From Flavobacterium terrigena (GTDB taxonomy: Bacteria > Bacteroidota > Bacteroidia > Flavobacteriales > Flavobacteriaceae), in NCBI RefSeq assembly GCF_900108955.1, contig NZ_FNYA01000007.1:1-64000 (forward strand): 64,000 nucleotides of DNA, in the 5' to 3' direction. The notes under the pieces were generated by a model. That model was not told where the DNA came from. It made no database searches and was given only the letters and a program-made list of their open reading frames with translations. Within the stretch, counting starts at the first letter, position 1, and every line of letters starts with the position of its first letter. Position numbers and translations under genes: made by a program. Shown here in pieces: positions 55,472 to 63,983 of this stretch.

Positions 55472-55479
55472 TACATTTG
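55472..55479 (+). promoter_or_regulatory. Promoter -7 box immediately before rlmB
   Basis: TACATTTG (55472-55479), a full -7 match, ends 5 nt before the rlmB ATG at 55485 and is followed by CACC. Predicts a start at or next to the ATG. No TTG is seen at -33. Confidence 0.55.
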
Positions 55480-55484
55480 CACCT

Positions 55485-56222
55485 ATGAAAAACGACAATC
55501 AGATTTTTGGAATTAGAGCCATTATTGAAGCTATACATTCAGGCGCAGTTATAGACAAAGTATTTATTCAGAAAGAAGCTCAGGGCGACTTAATGAAAGA
55601 CTTAATGAAAGCTATAAAAGCGAATAATGTCAATTTTAGTTATGTTCCTGTTGAAAAACTGAATCGTTTTACTTCGTTAAATCATCAAGGTGCAGTGGCA
55701 ACTATTTCGCCAATTGCGTTTCATGATTTAGATACTTTAATTGAGCAAACTTTAGAAAGTGGCAAAACACCTTTATTTTTAGTTTTAGATCAATTATCTG
55801 ACGCAAGAAATTTTGGCGCGATTATCAGAACTGCAGAATGTGTAGGTGTAAACGGAATTATTGTTCAAAAACAAGGTTCAGCTCCTGTAAATGGTGACAC
55901 TGTAAAAACAAGTGCTGGTGCTGTATTTAATATTCCGATTTGTAAAGTAGATCATATTAAAGATGCCGTTTTTCATTTACAAAGTTGCGATATCAAAACA
56001 GTTGCTGCGACAGAAAAAACAGAACATACTATTTACGACATCGACTTCAAAGTTCCTGTAGCAATTATTATGGGTAATGAAGAGCGCGGCGTGAATCCTT
56101 CAGTTTTAAAAGTGGTTGACGAAAAAGCAAAATTACCAATGTACGGAACTATTGAATCTTTAAATGTTTCTGTAGCTTGTGGTGCTTTCCTATACGAAGT
56201 AGTAAGACAAAGACTACTTTAA
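55485..56222 (+). CDS. rlmB: 23S rRNA (guanosine-2'-O-)-methyltransferase RlmB
   Basis: A 245-residue SpoU/TrmH (SPOUT) enzyme that methylates the 2'-O of a guanosine in the 23S P loop (G2251 in E. coli) using SAM. It has an L30e-like N-terminal substrate domain (IFGIRAIIEAIHSGAVIDKV) and the catalytic SPOUT domain: LDQLSDARNFGAIIRTAE, GNEERGVNP and LNVSVACGAFLYEV, the trefoil-knot SAM site. Assignment to RlmB rather than TrmH rests on the N-terminal domain and length. Confidence 0.9.
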   Translation: MKNDNQIFGIRAIIEAIHSGAVIDKVFIQKEAQGDLMKDLMKAIKANNVNFSYVPVEKLNRFTSLNHQGAVATISPIAFHDLDTLIEQTLESGKTPLFLVLDQLSDARNFGAIIRTAECVGVNGIIVQKQGSAPVNGDTVKTSAGAVFNIPICKVDHIKDAVFHLQSCDIKTVAATEKTEHTIYDIDFKVPVAIIMGNEERGVNPSVLKVVDEKAKLPMYGTIESLNVSVACGAFLYEVVRQRLL

Positions 56223-56255
56223 TTCTCAATTTACCGATTTTCAATTCGTCAATTA
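56223..56255. repeat. Degenerate short repeat between rlmB and the next gene
   Basis: Four variants of a TCAATT-centred unit fill the 33-nt spacer (TTCTCAATTT, ACCGATT, TTCAATTCG, TCAATTA). It is filler of a kind common in flavobacterial intergenic DNA. Confidence 0.4.
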
Positions 56256-56753
56256 ATGAATGAAATAAAGAAACTTATTTTTTTATTATTTGCAATCTTT
56301 CTATTTTGCTATTTTTTTTATTTATTAGACTCCAATGAAATTTTAGAAATCAAACACGATGGTTTAAAATCTTTTGTATACTTTGGAATAATTATCTTCA
56401 GTTTCTTTTCTATACTTTTTGCTTTTTTATCCTTTGAAGGAATTAAATTAAAAGTCTTGTTTTCATTTATTCCCATAATTGCATTTATTCAAATTTTGAA
56501 TTTCGGAATTATAAACACTTTACTTAATGCTTCATCATGGAAAACTCAAACTATAGTTTATCAAAACAAATTTGATGACAGTAAGAAAGTTGAATTTCAA
56601 ATGTTGGATATTGGCTTTGCTGGCTATGACAAAAGAACTGTTGAAGTAAATTATATTACTGATTGGTTTTTTATTTCAAAAAATAAAGGAATTTACAATT
56701 CTGATTGGAAAAAAATCAACAAAGAAGTAAACGAATTAGAATTAGAATATTGA
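56256..56753 (+). CDS. Small membrane protein of unknown function
   Basis: A 165-residue protein with three hydrophobic helices in the first half (about 6-26, 37-60 and 67-92) and a soluble C-terminal part of about 65 residues (KKVEFQMLDIGFAGYDKRTV, DWFFISKNKGIY). I recognise no family. It follows rlmB by 33 nt and ends 0 nt before the stop of the convergent rhomboid gene, so the two genes abut. Confidence 0.65.
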   Translation: MNEIKKLIFLLFAIFLFCYFFYLLDSNEILEIKHDGLKSFVYFGIIIFSFFSILFAFLSFEGIKLKVLFSFIPIIAFIQILNFGIINTLLNASSWKTQTIVYQNKFDDSKKVEFQMLDIGFAGYDKRTVEVNYITDWFFISKNKGIYNSDWKKINKEVNELELEY

Positions 56754-57542
56754 TTACTTCATTTTCAAATACTCATAAATCACTCTAATTGAAGATTTAA
56801 AATACGAATCGACTTCTGTTTCTTCAATTATTTCAGGTTCAGGAGGTTCTGGTTTTGGTGGGTTGATAAAATTTCCATTTTCATCAAATTGTTTAAAGAA
56901 AGGTTTATCAGAAGGATCAAAATCTGGATGTTCCCAATCGTAAAAAATAGGTTTTTCAAACTGAGGTGTTTTTATAAAAATCCCCATCGTTAAACCCGTT
57001 ACAAATCCAGCAAAATGCCCTTCCCAAGAAACGTTTCCTTTTAAAGTTTCGGCATTGGGAAACATATACCAAATAATTCCACCATACAATAATACAATAG
57101 TTAAAGACAAAGCAACCAATCGGTAATATTTGGATAAAATCCCTTTGAAGAAAATAAAACTCACTAAACAATATACCAAGCTGCTCGCACCAATATGATA
57201 AGAATTTCTACCAATTAACCACGTACCAATTCCAGAAAATAAAATTCCTAAAATCAAAACTTTCCAGAACTGTTGTCTGTAAAAATATTTTAGTGCCATT
57301 ATCAAAAAGAAAATCGGAATGGAGTTATTCAGCAAATGTTTAAAACTTCCGTGAATGAAAACATGCAATGGAACACCTCGTAAACCTTTTAGAGTTTTGG
57401 GTAAAATTCCGTACTCATGCATTTCTGGAAAATAATGTAAGCCTGCATAAAAACAAACCCACATTACCATCACAAAAAGCAATGGGAAAAGAAATACCGA
57501 AGGCGAAAAATAAAAATTATTATCTATAGATGATTTTATCAT
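56754..57542 (-). CDS. Rhomboid family intramembrane serine protease
   Basis: A 262-residue membrane protease with six core helices between about residues 16 and 195. The active site is GASSLVY (nucleophile Ser120) and the paired histidine in WEGHFAGF (His176); HGSFKHLLNN (His64, His69, Asn73) is the conserved helix-2 region that forms the oxyanion pocket. A Pro/Glu-rich cytosolic tail follows (NPPKPEPPEPEIIEETEV). It cuts transmembrane segments of unknown targets. Confidence 0.9.
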   Translation of the reverse strand: MIKSSIDNNFYFSPSVFLFPLLFVMVMWVCFYAGLHYFPEMHEYGILPKTLKGLRGVPLHVFIHGSFKHLLNNSIPIFFLIMALKYFYRQQFWKVLILGILFSGIGTWLIGRNSYHIGASSLVYCLVSFIFFKGILSKYYRLVALSLTIVLLYGGIIWYMFPNAETLKGNVSWEGHFAGFVTGLTMGIFIKTPQFEKPIFYDWEHPDFDPSDKPFFKQFDENGNFINPPKPEPPEPEIIEETEVDSYFKSSIRVIYEYLKMK

Positions 57543-57617
57543 ACAGCATAAAAGTCAAAAATGAAGCCAAAGTAAAAGGTATGAAATTTTGGCATATCAT
57601 ATTAAAATTAAAAAAGA

Positions 57618-57648
57618 TTGTTTGAAAAGATTTCATTGTTTAAATTTG
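57618..57648 (+). promoter_or_regulatory. Promoter of rarA
   Basis: TTG (57618-57620) and TAAATTTG (57641-57648) are separated by 20 nt, a full consensus. The -7 box ends 4 nt before the ATG at 57653, so the transcript should be leaderless. Confidence 0.65.
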
Positions 57649-57652
57649 CTTT

Positions 57653-58930
57653 ATGACAACACCTTTAGCAGAAAGAATTCGCCCGAAAACATTATCGGAA
57701 TACATTAGTCAATCACATTTGGTTGGTGAAAACGGCTCGTTAACACAACAGATTGCGAAAGGAATTATTCCAAGTTTAATTTTATGGGGACCACCTGGAA
57801 CCGGTAAAACAACCTTGGCACAAATTATGGCACAAGAAAGCAAACGCCCATTTTACGAGTTGAGTGCGATTAATTCTGGTGTAAAAGACATTCGTGATGT
57901 CATAGAAAAAGCCAAACAAAGTGGCGGATTATTCACTGCTAAAAACCCGATTTTATTTATTGATGAGATTCACCGTTTTAGTAAATCGCAACAAGATTCC
58001 CTTTTAGCAGCGGTGGAAAAAGGCTGGGTAACATTAATTGGTGCTACAACCGAAAATCCGAGTTTTGAAGTCATCCCTGCACTTTTGTCAAGATGTCAGG
58101 TTTATGTTTTAAATGCGTTTACTAAAGAAGATTTAGAAAACATTTTACATAGAGCAATTGCATCTGACGATTATCTGAAAAGCAAAAAAATAGAATTAAA
58201 AGAAACCGAAGCTTTATTACGATTATCGGGTGGTGATGGAAGAAAATTACTAAATGTTTTCGAATTAGTTGTTAATGCAACTGAAAGTGATACGATTGAA
58301 ATTACGAATGAAAAAGTCATGCAATTGGTTCAGAAAAACACGGTGTTGTATGACAAAACGGGTGAACAACATTATGATATTGTTTCGGCATTTATAAAAT
58401 CGATTCGCGGAAGCGATCCAAATGGCGCTGTGTATTGGTTAGCTCGAATGATTGAAGGTGGTGAAGACGTAAAATTTATCGCTCGTAGGATGTTAATTTT
58501 ATCTAGTGAAGATATTGGAAATGCCAATCCAACTGCGTTTATAATGGCAAATAATGCTTTTCAAGCGGTAAGTACAATTGGTTATCCAGAAAGCAGAATT
58601 ATCTTAAGTCAATGTGCGATTTATTTGGCAACTTCAGCAAAAAGTAATGCCAGTTATATGGCTATTGGAAAAGCTCAACAAGTGGTAAAACAAACTGGTG
58701 ATTTACCCGTTCCGATTCATTTACGAAATGCACCAACAAAATTAATGAAAGAATTGGGTTATGGAGAAGAATATAAATATTCTCACGATTTTGCGAATAA
58801 TTTTGCTGAACAAGAATTTTTACCAACAGATATTTCTGAAACGACTTTTTTCGAACCCGGCGAAAATGCAAGAGAAAGAGAAATTCGTCAGTTTTTAAAA
58901 AACAGATGGAAGAATAAATACGGGTATTAG
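57653..58930 (+). CDS. rarA: Replication-associated recombination protein A (MgsA/Wrnip1-type AAA+ ATPase)
   Basis: A 425-residue AAA+ ATPase that acts at stalled replication forks. The start [19 protein letters not shown] is family-typical. Walker [11 protein letters not shown] (about 44-53), Walker [21 protein letters not shown] (about 101-120), and the C-terminal region with [20 protein letters not shown] and [16 protein letters not shown] are characteristic. Full length. It overlaps the convergent downstream gene by 4 nt. Confidence 0.93.
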   Translation: MTTPLAERIRPKTLSEYISQSHLVGENGSLTQQIAKGIIPSLILWGPPGTGKTTLAQIMAQESKRPFYELSAINSGVKDIRDVIEKAKQSGGLFTAKNPILFIDEIHRFSKSQQDSLLAAVEKGWVTLIGATTENPSFEVIPALLSRCQVYVLNAFTKEDLENILHRAIASDDYLKSKKIELKETEALLRLSGGDGRKLLNVFELVVNATESDTIEITNEKVMQLVQKNTVLYDKTGEQHYDIVSAFIKSIRGSDPNGAVYWLARMIEGGEDVKFIARRMLILSSEDIGNANPTAFIMANNAFQAVSTIGYPESRIILSQCAIYLATSAKSNASYMAIGKAQQVVKQTGDLPVPIHLRNAPTKLMKELGYGEEYKYSHDFANNFAEQEFLPTDISETTFFEPGENAREREIRQFLKNRWKNKYGY

Positions 58931-59637
58931 TTAAATGAAAACTCTTCAATCATATAATTATCACCTATATAATATTCAAATATTCCTTTATTTCCTGTTT
59001 TTGTAAAAACACCAGTTGCATTTTCTCTACTTGCAATAAAAATTACAGGGTTTTTGGTTTTTTGCATACTCAAAAGCACTAAGCCATTAGAATCTCTTAC
59101 TTCAGTAACATGAAATCCATTAAAAACTTCTTTGAAACTGCAATTTAAATAGGTTTTGAATTCTGAAACTTTTGGTGTTTCAATAATTTCTGGAGGTGTT
59201 TCAATAACTACTTCTTTCTTTTGAATTAGAGAAGCTTTATATTTTTTTATTTCCGGACTTAACAACTTTACACATTCCATAAAACCTGTTTGAATATCTT
59301 TTTCTCGACTTTTAACTTCAGCAGATTCAAACAATAAATTATTCTGACAATCTTTAATTTGAAGCTTTATTTTAGTCAACAACAAATTACTATTATCAAC
59401 CAAAATACCAGTTAAAGCATTACATCTATTTTGTGCAATTTCCATTGGTAAAATCTCATCATCAAAATAAACTTGGTAATTATTTGAAGTCAAAATAGCT
59501 TTCAACATATTATTGATATTATAAGAATTCTTCTCATTCTGAAAATCGTACTTACTAGAAATAAGAATAATTTGCTTTTTTTGAGCAAACGATACAATCG
59601 AAAATAAAGCAATTAGCAAAAATGAGATTTTCTTCAT
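58927..59637 (-). CDS. Secreted protein of unknown function
   Basis: A 236-residue exported protein with a signal peptide (MKKISFLLIALFSIVSFAQ). The mature part has no motif that I can name; it contains two cysteine-bearing segments (NRCNALTG, KIKDCQNN-like LQIKDCQNNLLF) and a C-terminal beta-rich domain (TGVFTKTGNKGIFEYYIGDN). It begins at the last base of the yjjG-like gene, so it is the last gene of a five-gene operon with the ABC transporter. Confidence 0.7.
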   Translation of the reverse strand: MKKISFLLIALFSIVSFAQKKQIILISSKYDFQNEKNSYNINNMLKAILTSNNYQVYFDDEILPMEIAQNRCNALTGILVDNSNLLLTKIKLQIKDCQNNLLFESAEVKSREKDIQTGFMECVKLLSPEIKKYKASLIQKKEVVIETPPEIIETPKVSEFKTYLNCSFKEVFNGFHVTEVRDSNGLVLLSMQKTKNPVIFIASRENATGVFTKTGNKGIFEYYIGDNYMIEEFSFN

Positions 59638-60323
59638 TATAATATATTTTTTAACTGAGTTAATTTTTGAATTTGAATGATTTCTTCATGGGAAACATGT
59701 TCATTTGCTGGATTAAAATAAACAGCTTTCATACCGAAATTGATAGCACCTAAAACATCTGCTTCGATACTATCACCAATCATAATACTTTGATTTTTTG
59801 AAGCATTAGCTAACGATAAAGCATATTGAAAAATATTTTCATGTGGTTTTTTATGACCCGCTAATTCCGAATTGGTAATAGTAATAAAATATTTATCCAA
59901 ATTACTTTTTTGCAATTTCACTTCTTGTACAAATGAAAATCCGTTAGTAATAATATGCAATTTATAGTTGTCTTTTAAATATTCTAACGTTTCAATTGTA
60001 CCATCAATCAAATGATTATTGGTAGTTAAATAAGCAATAAATAAATTGGAAATGGTATTAATTTGCTCTAAAGATATTGGATAATCAATTGCTTCAAAAG
60101 CATCTTTTAATCGGTTGACACGAAGTGATTCTTGATCAATCTCATTTCTTTCATACAACTTCCAATATGCTACATTTATAGGATTGTAAGTGGTAATAAA
60201 TTCCTGAGAATCAATTTCAAAATCCAATTCTTCAAATATTTTTTCAAAAGCTAGTGCCGCATTTTTTTCAAAATCCCAAAGCGTGTGATCTAAATCGAAA
60301 AATATGTGTTTGATTTCGTTCAA
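59637..60323 (-). CDS. YjjG-type noncanonical pyrimidine nucleotidase (HAD superfamily)
   Basis: A 228-residue HAD phosphatase. Motif I is FFDLDHTLWDFEKN (nucleophile Asp10, acid Asp12), the second motif IITNGF, the lysine KLQKS/GHKKPH region and motif IV GDSIEADVLGA. The TLWDFEKN sequence is typical of YjjG/YfnB proteins, which hydrolyse damaged pyrimidine nucleoside monophosphates. It lies 3 nt after the preceding gene in a compact operon, although its activity has no clear link to the transporter. Confidence 0.85.
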   Translation of the reverse strand: MNEIKHIFFDLDHTLWDFEKNAALAFEKIFEELDFEIDSQEFITTYNPINVAYWKLYERNEIDQESLRVNRLKDAFEAIDYPISLEQINTISNLFIAYLTTNNHLIDGTIETLEYLKDNYKLHIITNGFSFVQEVKLQKSNLDKYFITITNSELAGHKKPHENIFQYALSLANASKNQSIMIGDSIEADVLGAINFGMKAVYFNPANEHVSHEEIIQIQKLTQLKNIL

Positions 60324-60326
60324 GAT

Positions 60327-60812
60327 TTATCTCCCTTTAACAATTTCGGCATTATCACAATTGTAAATCCAATCTTCTACATCGTCTTCATTTGGACGAA
60401 AAGTTCCTTTAATCGTAAGATAAGTATCTGTTTTCAGTTTCGGAGTTGCTCCTTTAAACTTAATTCCCATAATGGTTTCTGGACCCGATTTTCCACAGAA
60501 AAAACAAGATGCAAATACATTTTTACTCAACGCATAATTTTTATTATCAATTGGCACAATAAAACCGCTCATTACGATAGTTTTCTTTGCTAATTTTTTC
60601 AATTTCGTATTTATAATTGGAAAATCTACTTCGCCATACGACGCGTGTTTTTTCTTCATATATTTAATTTCACCTAACATCTTCCAAGTTAATGTATCGG
60701 CTGCAACAAACTTCTTTGAAGAATTATAAGTTACTGCTTCCTTTTGATTTTGAAAACCGAACAAGAAAACGCCTATAAATAAGGCCATCATTATTTTTAC
60801 TGAATTACGCAT
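60327..60812 (-). CDS. Secreted DUF3299-like protein with CxxC motif
   Basis: A 161-residue exported protein (signal peptide about 1-20). The central block KTIVMSGFIVPIDNKN followed by NVFASCFFCGKSGPETIMGI has a CxxC pair, and a further Cys lies near the end (NCDNAEIV). The strand pattern around SGF-VPID resembles DUF3299 proteins, some of which are encoded with FtsX-type permeases. It overlaps the permease gene by 8 nt. A metal-binding or metal-delivery role is inferred from context; the DUF3299 match is from memory and uncertain. Confidence 0.65.
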   Translation of the reverse strand: MRNSVKIMMALFIGVFLFGFQNQKEAVTYNSSKKFVAADTLTWKMLGEIKYMKKKHASYGEVDFPIINTKLKKLAKKTIVMSGFIVPIDNKNYALSKNVFASCFFCGKSGPETIMGIKFKGATPKLKTDTYLTIKGTFRPNEDDVEDWIYNCDNAEIVKGR

Positions 60813-62184
60813 TTGCTAATGTTTTTGATATGTTTAATGTATATGCTTTTATGGCAGGAATAAGTGCTGCAATTAATCCGACTAACAATGTTAAACCGAA
60901 CAAAACGCCTTCTTTTTCCCAAATTATTTCCATCGGATTAAATCCTAATTTAAAATCTGATTCTGATGCTTGAGACAACAAAACTATTCCTACTCTACCC
61001 AAAATTGTGCCAAATAAATAACCAACTAAACAAAGTAAAATACTTTCATATAAAACTACCATAAGTAATTGACGTCTTTTGGCTCCGTTTACACGCATTA
61101 AAGCAAACTCTGCTTTTCTTTCTTTTAAGGTGTTGAATAAAGCAATGAAAATTGAAATTCCCGAAATTAACATGATTCCGAAAGCTAAATATTTCAAGGC
61201 GTTAATTCCAACTCCAAACATATCGAATACTCTGTTCATTTGATACGTTGGTAAAGCCGCTTGCATTTTAGTGTTTTGGGCAATTAATGTTGGCCACATA
61301 AACACACCCATTTTATTTTTAAATTCGATTAAAACCGAAGTAATTTCCATATTTGGTTCGTCAATTGTCATATCAGTTTCGTGTTCGTCGTGAACATGAC
61401 CTTCCTCGCCATGAGCTGGGTTTTCTGCAGTTGCTTCATGTTCGTCATGAACATGTCCGGGTTCACCATGTGCAGGATTTTCAGCTACAGCTTCATCTTC
61501 ATGATGCACGTGACCTTCTTCTCCGTGAGCAGGATTTTCTGAAACTTCTTCATGTCCTTCTTCATGACTTTCTACGTGATGCATTTGCCAAACTGTTGGA
61601 ATGTTTGATAAAATTAAATTATCAATTACTTTTCCTGTTTTTGACGCAATTCCAACTACCACATATTCACCGTGTTCATGAACTTCTCCTTCTGCCGCAC
61701 TTCCGTGAGTTCCCTTGAACCTATCACCTATATTCAAATTCAATTTTTCTGCTACATCTGCGCCAACTACGACTTCGAAATTATGTTCAAACACATTACC
61801 TTCAGCCATTGTTGCTTGATATTTTTCTATATAATCTGGTGTTGTCCCTACAATTTTAAAACCTACATAATTATCACCATACGCTAACGGAATCGCTTTT
61901 TTAACATACGGATGTTTCATCCAAACTTTTACAGAATCGTAGCTAATATTTCCAGTTGGATCATCTACTTGATAAACAGAAGATAAAACCAATTGCAAAG
62001 GACTTCCTTGTGCTCCCAAAACCAAATCTACACCATCTAAATTGCTTTGGTATTTTTCTTCGAATTGTTTTTCAACTAAAATTAAAACTGTTATAATCGC
62101 CACTGAAGCCGTTAATAACAAGATGCTTAAAATAGTATTTAATGGCTTAAACCAAATATTTTTCCATGCTAACTTTCCGATCAT
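60805..62184 (-). CDS. FtsX/MacB-type ABC transporter permease with histidine-rich repeats
   Basis: A 459-residue inner-membrane protein: helix 1 at about 15-37, a periplasmic domain (about 40-320), then an FtsX domain with three helices (about 325-350, 375-400, 425-447). The periplasmic domain carries a His/Glu-rich insert: after MHHVESHEEGHEE come three 19-residue repeats (216-234, 235-253, 254-272) each of the form ENPAHGE-x-GHVH. Such His clusters bind zinc or similar metals. It overlaps its ATPase gene by 4 nt (ATGA). A metal-related transporter is likely; direction and substrate are not known. Confidence 0.85.
   Translation of the reverse strand: MIGKLAWKNIWFKPLNTILSILLLTASVAIITVLILVEKQFEEKYQSNLDGVDLVLGAQGSPLQLVLSSVYQVDDPTGNISYDSVKVWMKHPYVKKAIPLAYGDNYVGFKIVGTTPDYIEKYQATMAEGNVFEHNFEVVVGADVAEKLNLNIGDRFKGTHGSAAEGEVHEHGEYVVVGIASKTGKVIDNLILSNIPTVWQMHHVESHEEGHEEVSENPAHGEEGHVHHEDEAVAENPAHGEPGHVHDEHEATAENPAHGEEGHVHDEHETDMTIDEPNMEITSVLIEFKNKMGVFMWPTLIAQNTKMQAALPTYQMNRVFDMFGVGINALKYLAFGIMLISGISIFIALFNTLKERKAEFALMRVNGAKRRQLLMVVLYESILLCLVGYLFGTILGRVGIVLLSQASESDFKLGFNPMEIIWEKEGVLFGLTLLVGLIAALIPAIKAYTLNISKTLANA
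61369..61539 (-). repeat. Three tandem 57-bp repeats coding His-rich units
   Basis: Three in-frame copies of 57 bp each code ENPAHGEEGHVHHEDEAVA, ENPAHGEPGHVHDEHEATA and ENPAHGEEGHVHDEHETDM. The second and third are closest. Recent tandem duplication with frame preserved is the simplest reading; copy number may vary among strains. Confidence 0.85.
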
Positions 62185-62810
62185 ACCATTGTAATTTGAT
62201 TGGTGAATTTTTCTTTAATACGACTGTCGTGTGTGACAATAATTAAAGCTGTTTTGTATTCTTTAGATAAGGTTTCTAAAAGTTCAATAACGTTATCTGC
62301 ATTTTTATCATCTAAACTTGATGTTGGTTCATCAGCTAATAAAACTTTTGGTTCGTTAATTAATGCACGAGCAATAGAAACACGTTGTTGTTGTCCAACA
62401 CTCAACTGATTTGGCAATTTATGAGCTTGTTCGGAAATGTCTAATTTGTGTAATAATTCCTTAGCTCGTTTAGTGTGCTTTTTTCCAGATGCTAACCAAC
62501 TTGCCATTTCTAAATTTTCCAAAACAGAAAGCGAAGCAATAAAATGTGATTTCTGAAAAACTACACCAATATTTTTTCCTCTAAACTTATCGGCTTTGCT
62601 TCCTTTTAGATGGGTAATTTCTTTATTATCAATCATAATTTCACCAGAATTGGGTTGCAATAATCCGGCTAAAATATGTAAGTAAGTCGTTTTTCCTTTA
62701 CCAGAATTTCCTGTAACCAAAATCGTATTTCCAGCCTGACAAAATAAATCGGGCATTATGAAAGTCTGATCTTTGTTATAAGAAAACGTAATGTTTTTTG
62801 TGCTTATCAT
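62181..62810 (-). CDS. ABC transporter ATP-binding protein (LolD/MacB type)
   Basis: A 209-residue ATPase subunit. Walker A GNSGKGKTT (34-42), a Q loop in VVFQKSHFIASL, signature LSVGQQQRVSIARAL, Walker B VLLADEPTSSLD and the H loop IIVTHD are all intact. The short length matches ATPases that partner FtsX-type permeases. It is the first gene of the operon and overlaps the permease start by 4 nt. An imperfect palindrome lies just upstream (62825-62839). Confidence 0.9.
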   Translation of the reverse strand: MISTKNITFSYNKDQTFIMPDLFCQAGNTILVTGNSGKGKTTYLHILAGLLQPNSGEIMIDNKEITHLKGSKADKFRGKNIGVVFQKSHFIASLSVLENLEMASWLASGKKHTKRAKELLHKLDISEQAHKLPNQLSVGQQQRVSIARALINEPKVLLADEPTSSLDDKNADNVIELLETLSKEYKTALIIVTHDSRIKEKFTNQITMV

Positions 62811-62824
62811 TTCTCTTTATATTA

Positions 62825-62839
62825 TGTTGCAAGATAACA
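62825..62839. promoter_or_regulatory. Possible operator overlapping the transporter operon promoter
   Basis: TGTTG-CAAGA-TAACA is a 15-nt imperfect inverted repeat (four of five half-site positions) resembling Fur/Zur-type boxes. On the minus strand it contains TATCTTG, a -7 element one T short of the consensus TAnnTTTG. It ends 15 nt upstream of the ATPase ATG. Zur control is a guess from the His-rich transporter. Confidence 0.3.
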
Positions 62840-62899
62840 ATATTGCCTAAGATTGAAAATCTATTAACAAAATTTTTAATTTTCTGAAATTAAGCGAAT

Positions 62900-63370
62900 T
62901 TAGAATTCATAATCTTCTACTTGCAAACCTTTTTCTTCGTCATGATAAATCGCTAACGAACCATCAATAAAATCGAAATGAATAAAATTTTCGTTTCTAT
63001 TTTCGTAATCAACTACTGTATTTACTGATAATAAAGGCGTTTTTATTTTCTCTTTCCAAATCGTAGCTTCACTAACATTAATTCTTTTTAGAGAAAGTAC
63101 ATCTTGAAACTTAGCAGCCAAAGCTTTTTGTTCTTCTTCAAAATTATAGTTTGCAGAAATGGTATAACCGTTATCTTCTTCATTAATTTTAAAAAAATAA
63201 GTGGCCGTTTTATCAAAAACAATTTCGATAGTATCTACAAAAACAAATTTCTCTTCTGGATTTACTAAATTGATCCAAAAATGATAAAATATTGCCGTTA
63301 TGTTTTGATGTTTTTTTATTTGTGAAACCAATTCTAAATCTTGATTGGTAAATTGATATAATTCGTTCAT
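62900..63370 (-). CDS. Protein of unknown function
   Basis: A 156-residue soluble protein without signal peptide. It is rich in alternating strands (KFVFVDTIEIVFDKTATYFF, ISANYNFEEEQKALAAKF) with an acidic tail (HDEEKGLQVEDYEF). I do not recognise a family. It has its own -7 box (63396-63403) and stands apart from the transporter operon by 89 nt. Confidence 0.65.
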   Translation of the reverse strand: MNELYQFTNQDLELVSQIKKHQNITAIFYHFWINLVNPEEKFVFVDTIEIVFDKTATYFFKINEEDNGYTISANYNFEEEQKALAAKFQDVLSLKRINVSEATIWKEKIKTPLLSVNTVVDYENRNENFIHFDFIDGSLAIYHDEEKGLQVEDYEF

Positions 63371-63395
63371 TTTATTAATCTCTAAAATATATTTG

Positions 63396-63403
63396 CAAAA
63401 GTA
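63396..63403 (-). promoter_or_regulatory. Promoter -7 box for the unknown gene at 62900
   Basis: The minus strand reads TACTTTTG (63403-63396), a full match, 25 nt before the start codon. The plus strand of the same spot reads TATATTTG (63388-63395), but no plus-strand gene follows. Confidence 0.5.
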
Positions 63404-63425
63404 GGTTTTCTATTTTTCTTTTTTA

Positions 63426-63442
63426 AACACATAGGCACATAG
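63426..63442. repeat. Left 17-bp inverted repeat flanking the GxxExxY gene
   Basis: AACACATAGGCACATAG, internally two CACATAG words. It is the exact reverse complement of 63984-64000 on the other side of the GxxExxY gene. A further partial copy AAACACATAG lies at 63498-63507. Confidence 0.85.
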
Positions 63443-63533
63443 TTTCTTTTTTATTTATATTCTGAATAAGAAAATATAGAATTTGTTTCACAAATTAAAA
63501 CACATAGCAATTGATTTGTTTATTTTTCTTCTT

Positions 63534-63938
63534 TTATTTTAACTTACTATAAATTTCATTAACAAAAGTTTTTTGACCATCTCTAAATATATTATTTGAA
63601 TTGAAGTTAATTAAAATTCCTTTTGGCACTTTTAACAAATTCATATAAGTTAAAACTTGAGATTCAAAAACTGGATGCACTTCAACTACAGATTTCAATT
63701 CTACAACAATACAATTTTCAACCAATAAATCACATCTAAAATTTGAACTCAACTTTTTATCTCTATAAATTATTGGAATACTTTTTTTGGTTTCAAAATT
63801 CAGTTTTCTATACTTTAATTCTTCTTTTAAACATTCATGATAAACGGATTCTAATAAACCTTTCCTTAAAAATTTATGCACTTCAATTGCTGCCCCAATA
63901 ATATCAAAGCTCAATTCTTCTATATATTCTTTATTCAT
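63534..63938 (-). CDS. GxxExxY protein (PD-(D/E)XK-like)
   Basis: A 134-residue protein with the name-giving motif GLLESVY (about residues 27-33) within IIGAAIEVHKFLRKGLLESV. The nuclease-like core has Asp in RCDLLVEN (about 69-76) and ExK in VELKSV (about 79-84), the PD-(D/E)XK arrangement; LTYMNLLKVPKGILINF follows. The function of the family is unknown. In Bacteroidota its genes appear singly in spacers and vary in presence. Here it lies between 17-bp inverted repeats, consistent with a mobile or selfish unit. Possible 3' hairpin AATTTG/CAAATT at 63480-63496. Confidence 0.88.
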   Translation of the reverse strand: MNKEYIEELSFDIIGAAIEVHKFLRKGLLESVYHECLKEELKYRKLNFETKKSIPIIYRDKKLSSNFRCDLLVENCIVVELKSVVEVHPVFESQVLTYMNLLKVPKGILINFNSNNIFRDGQKTFVNEIYSKLK

Positions 63939-63983
63939 TTTTCTTTTCTATGTTAACTTTTAAAATTCCAGAACTAATCAAAC

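Noticed and set aside
61353..61718. Plus-strand 121-codon frame antisense to the His-rich repeats
   Set aside because: It is a by-product of the biased repeat sequence (His/Leu-rich mirror) inside a clear gene.
63480..63496. Strong terminator after the GxxExxY gene
   Set aside because: The AATTTG/CAAATT stem has only six weak pairs and no T-run, so it is mentioned but not called.
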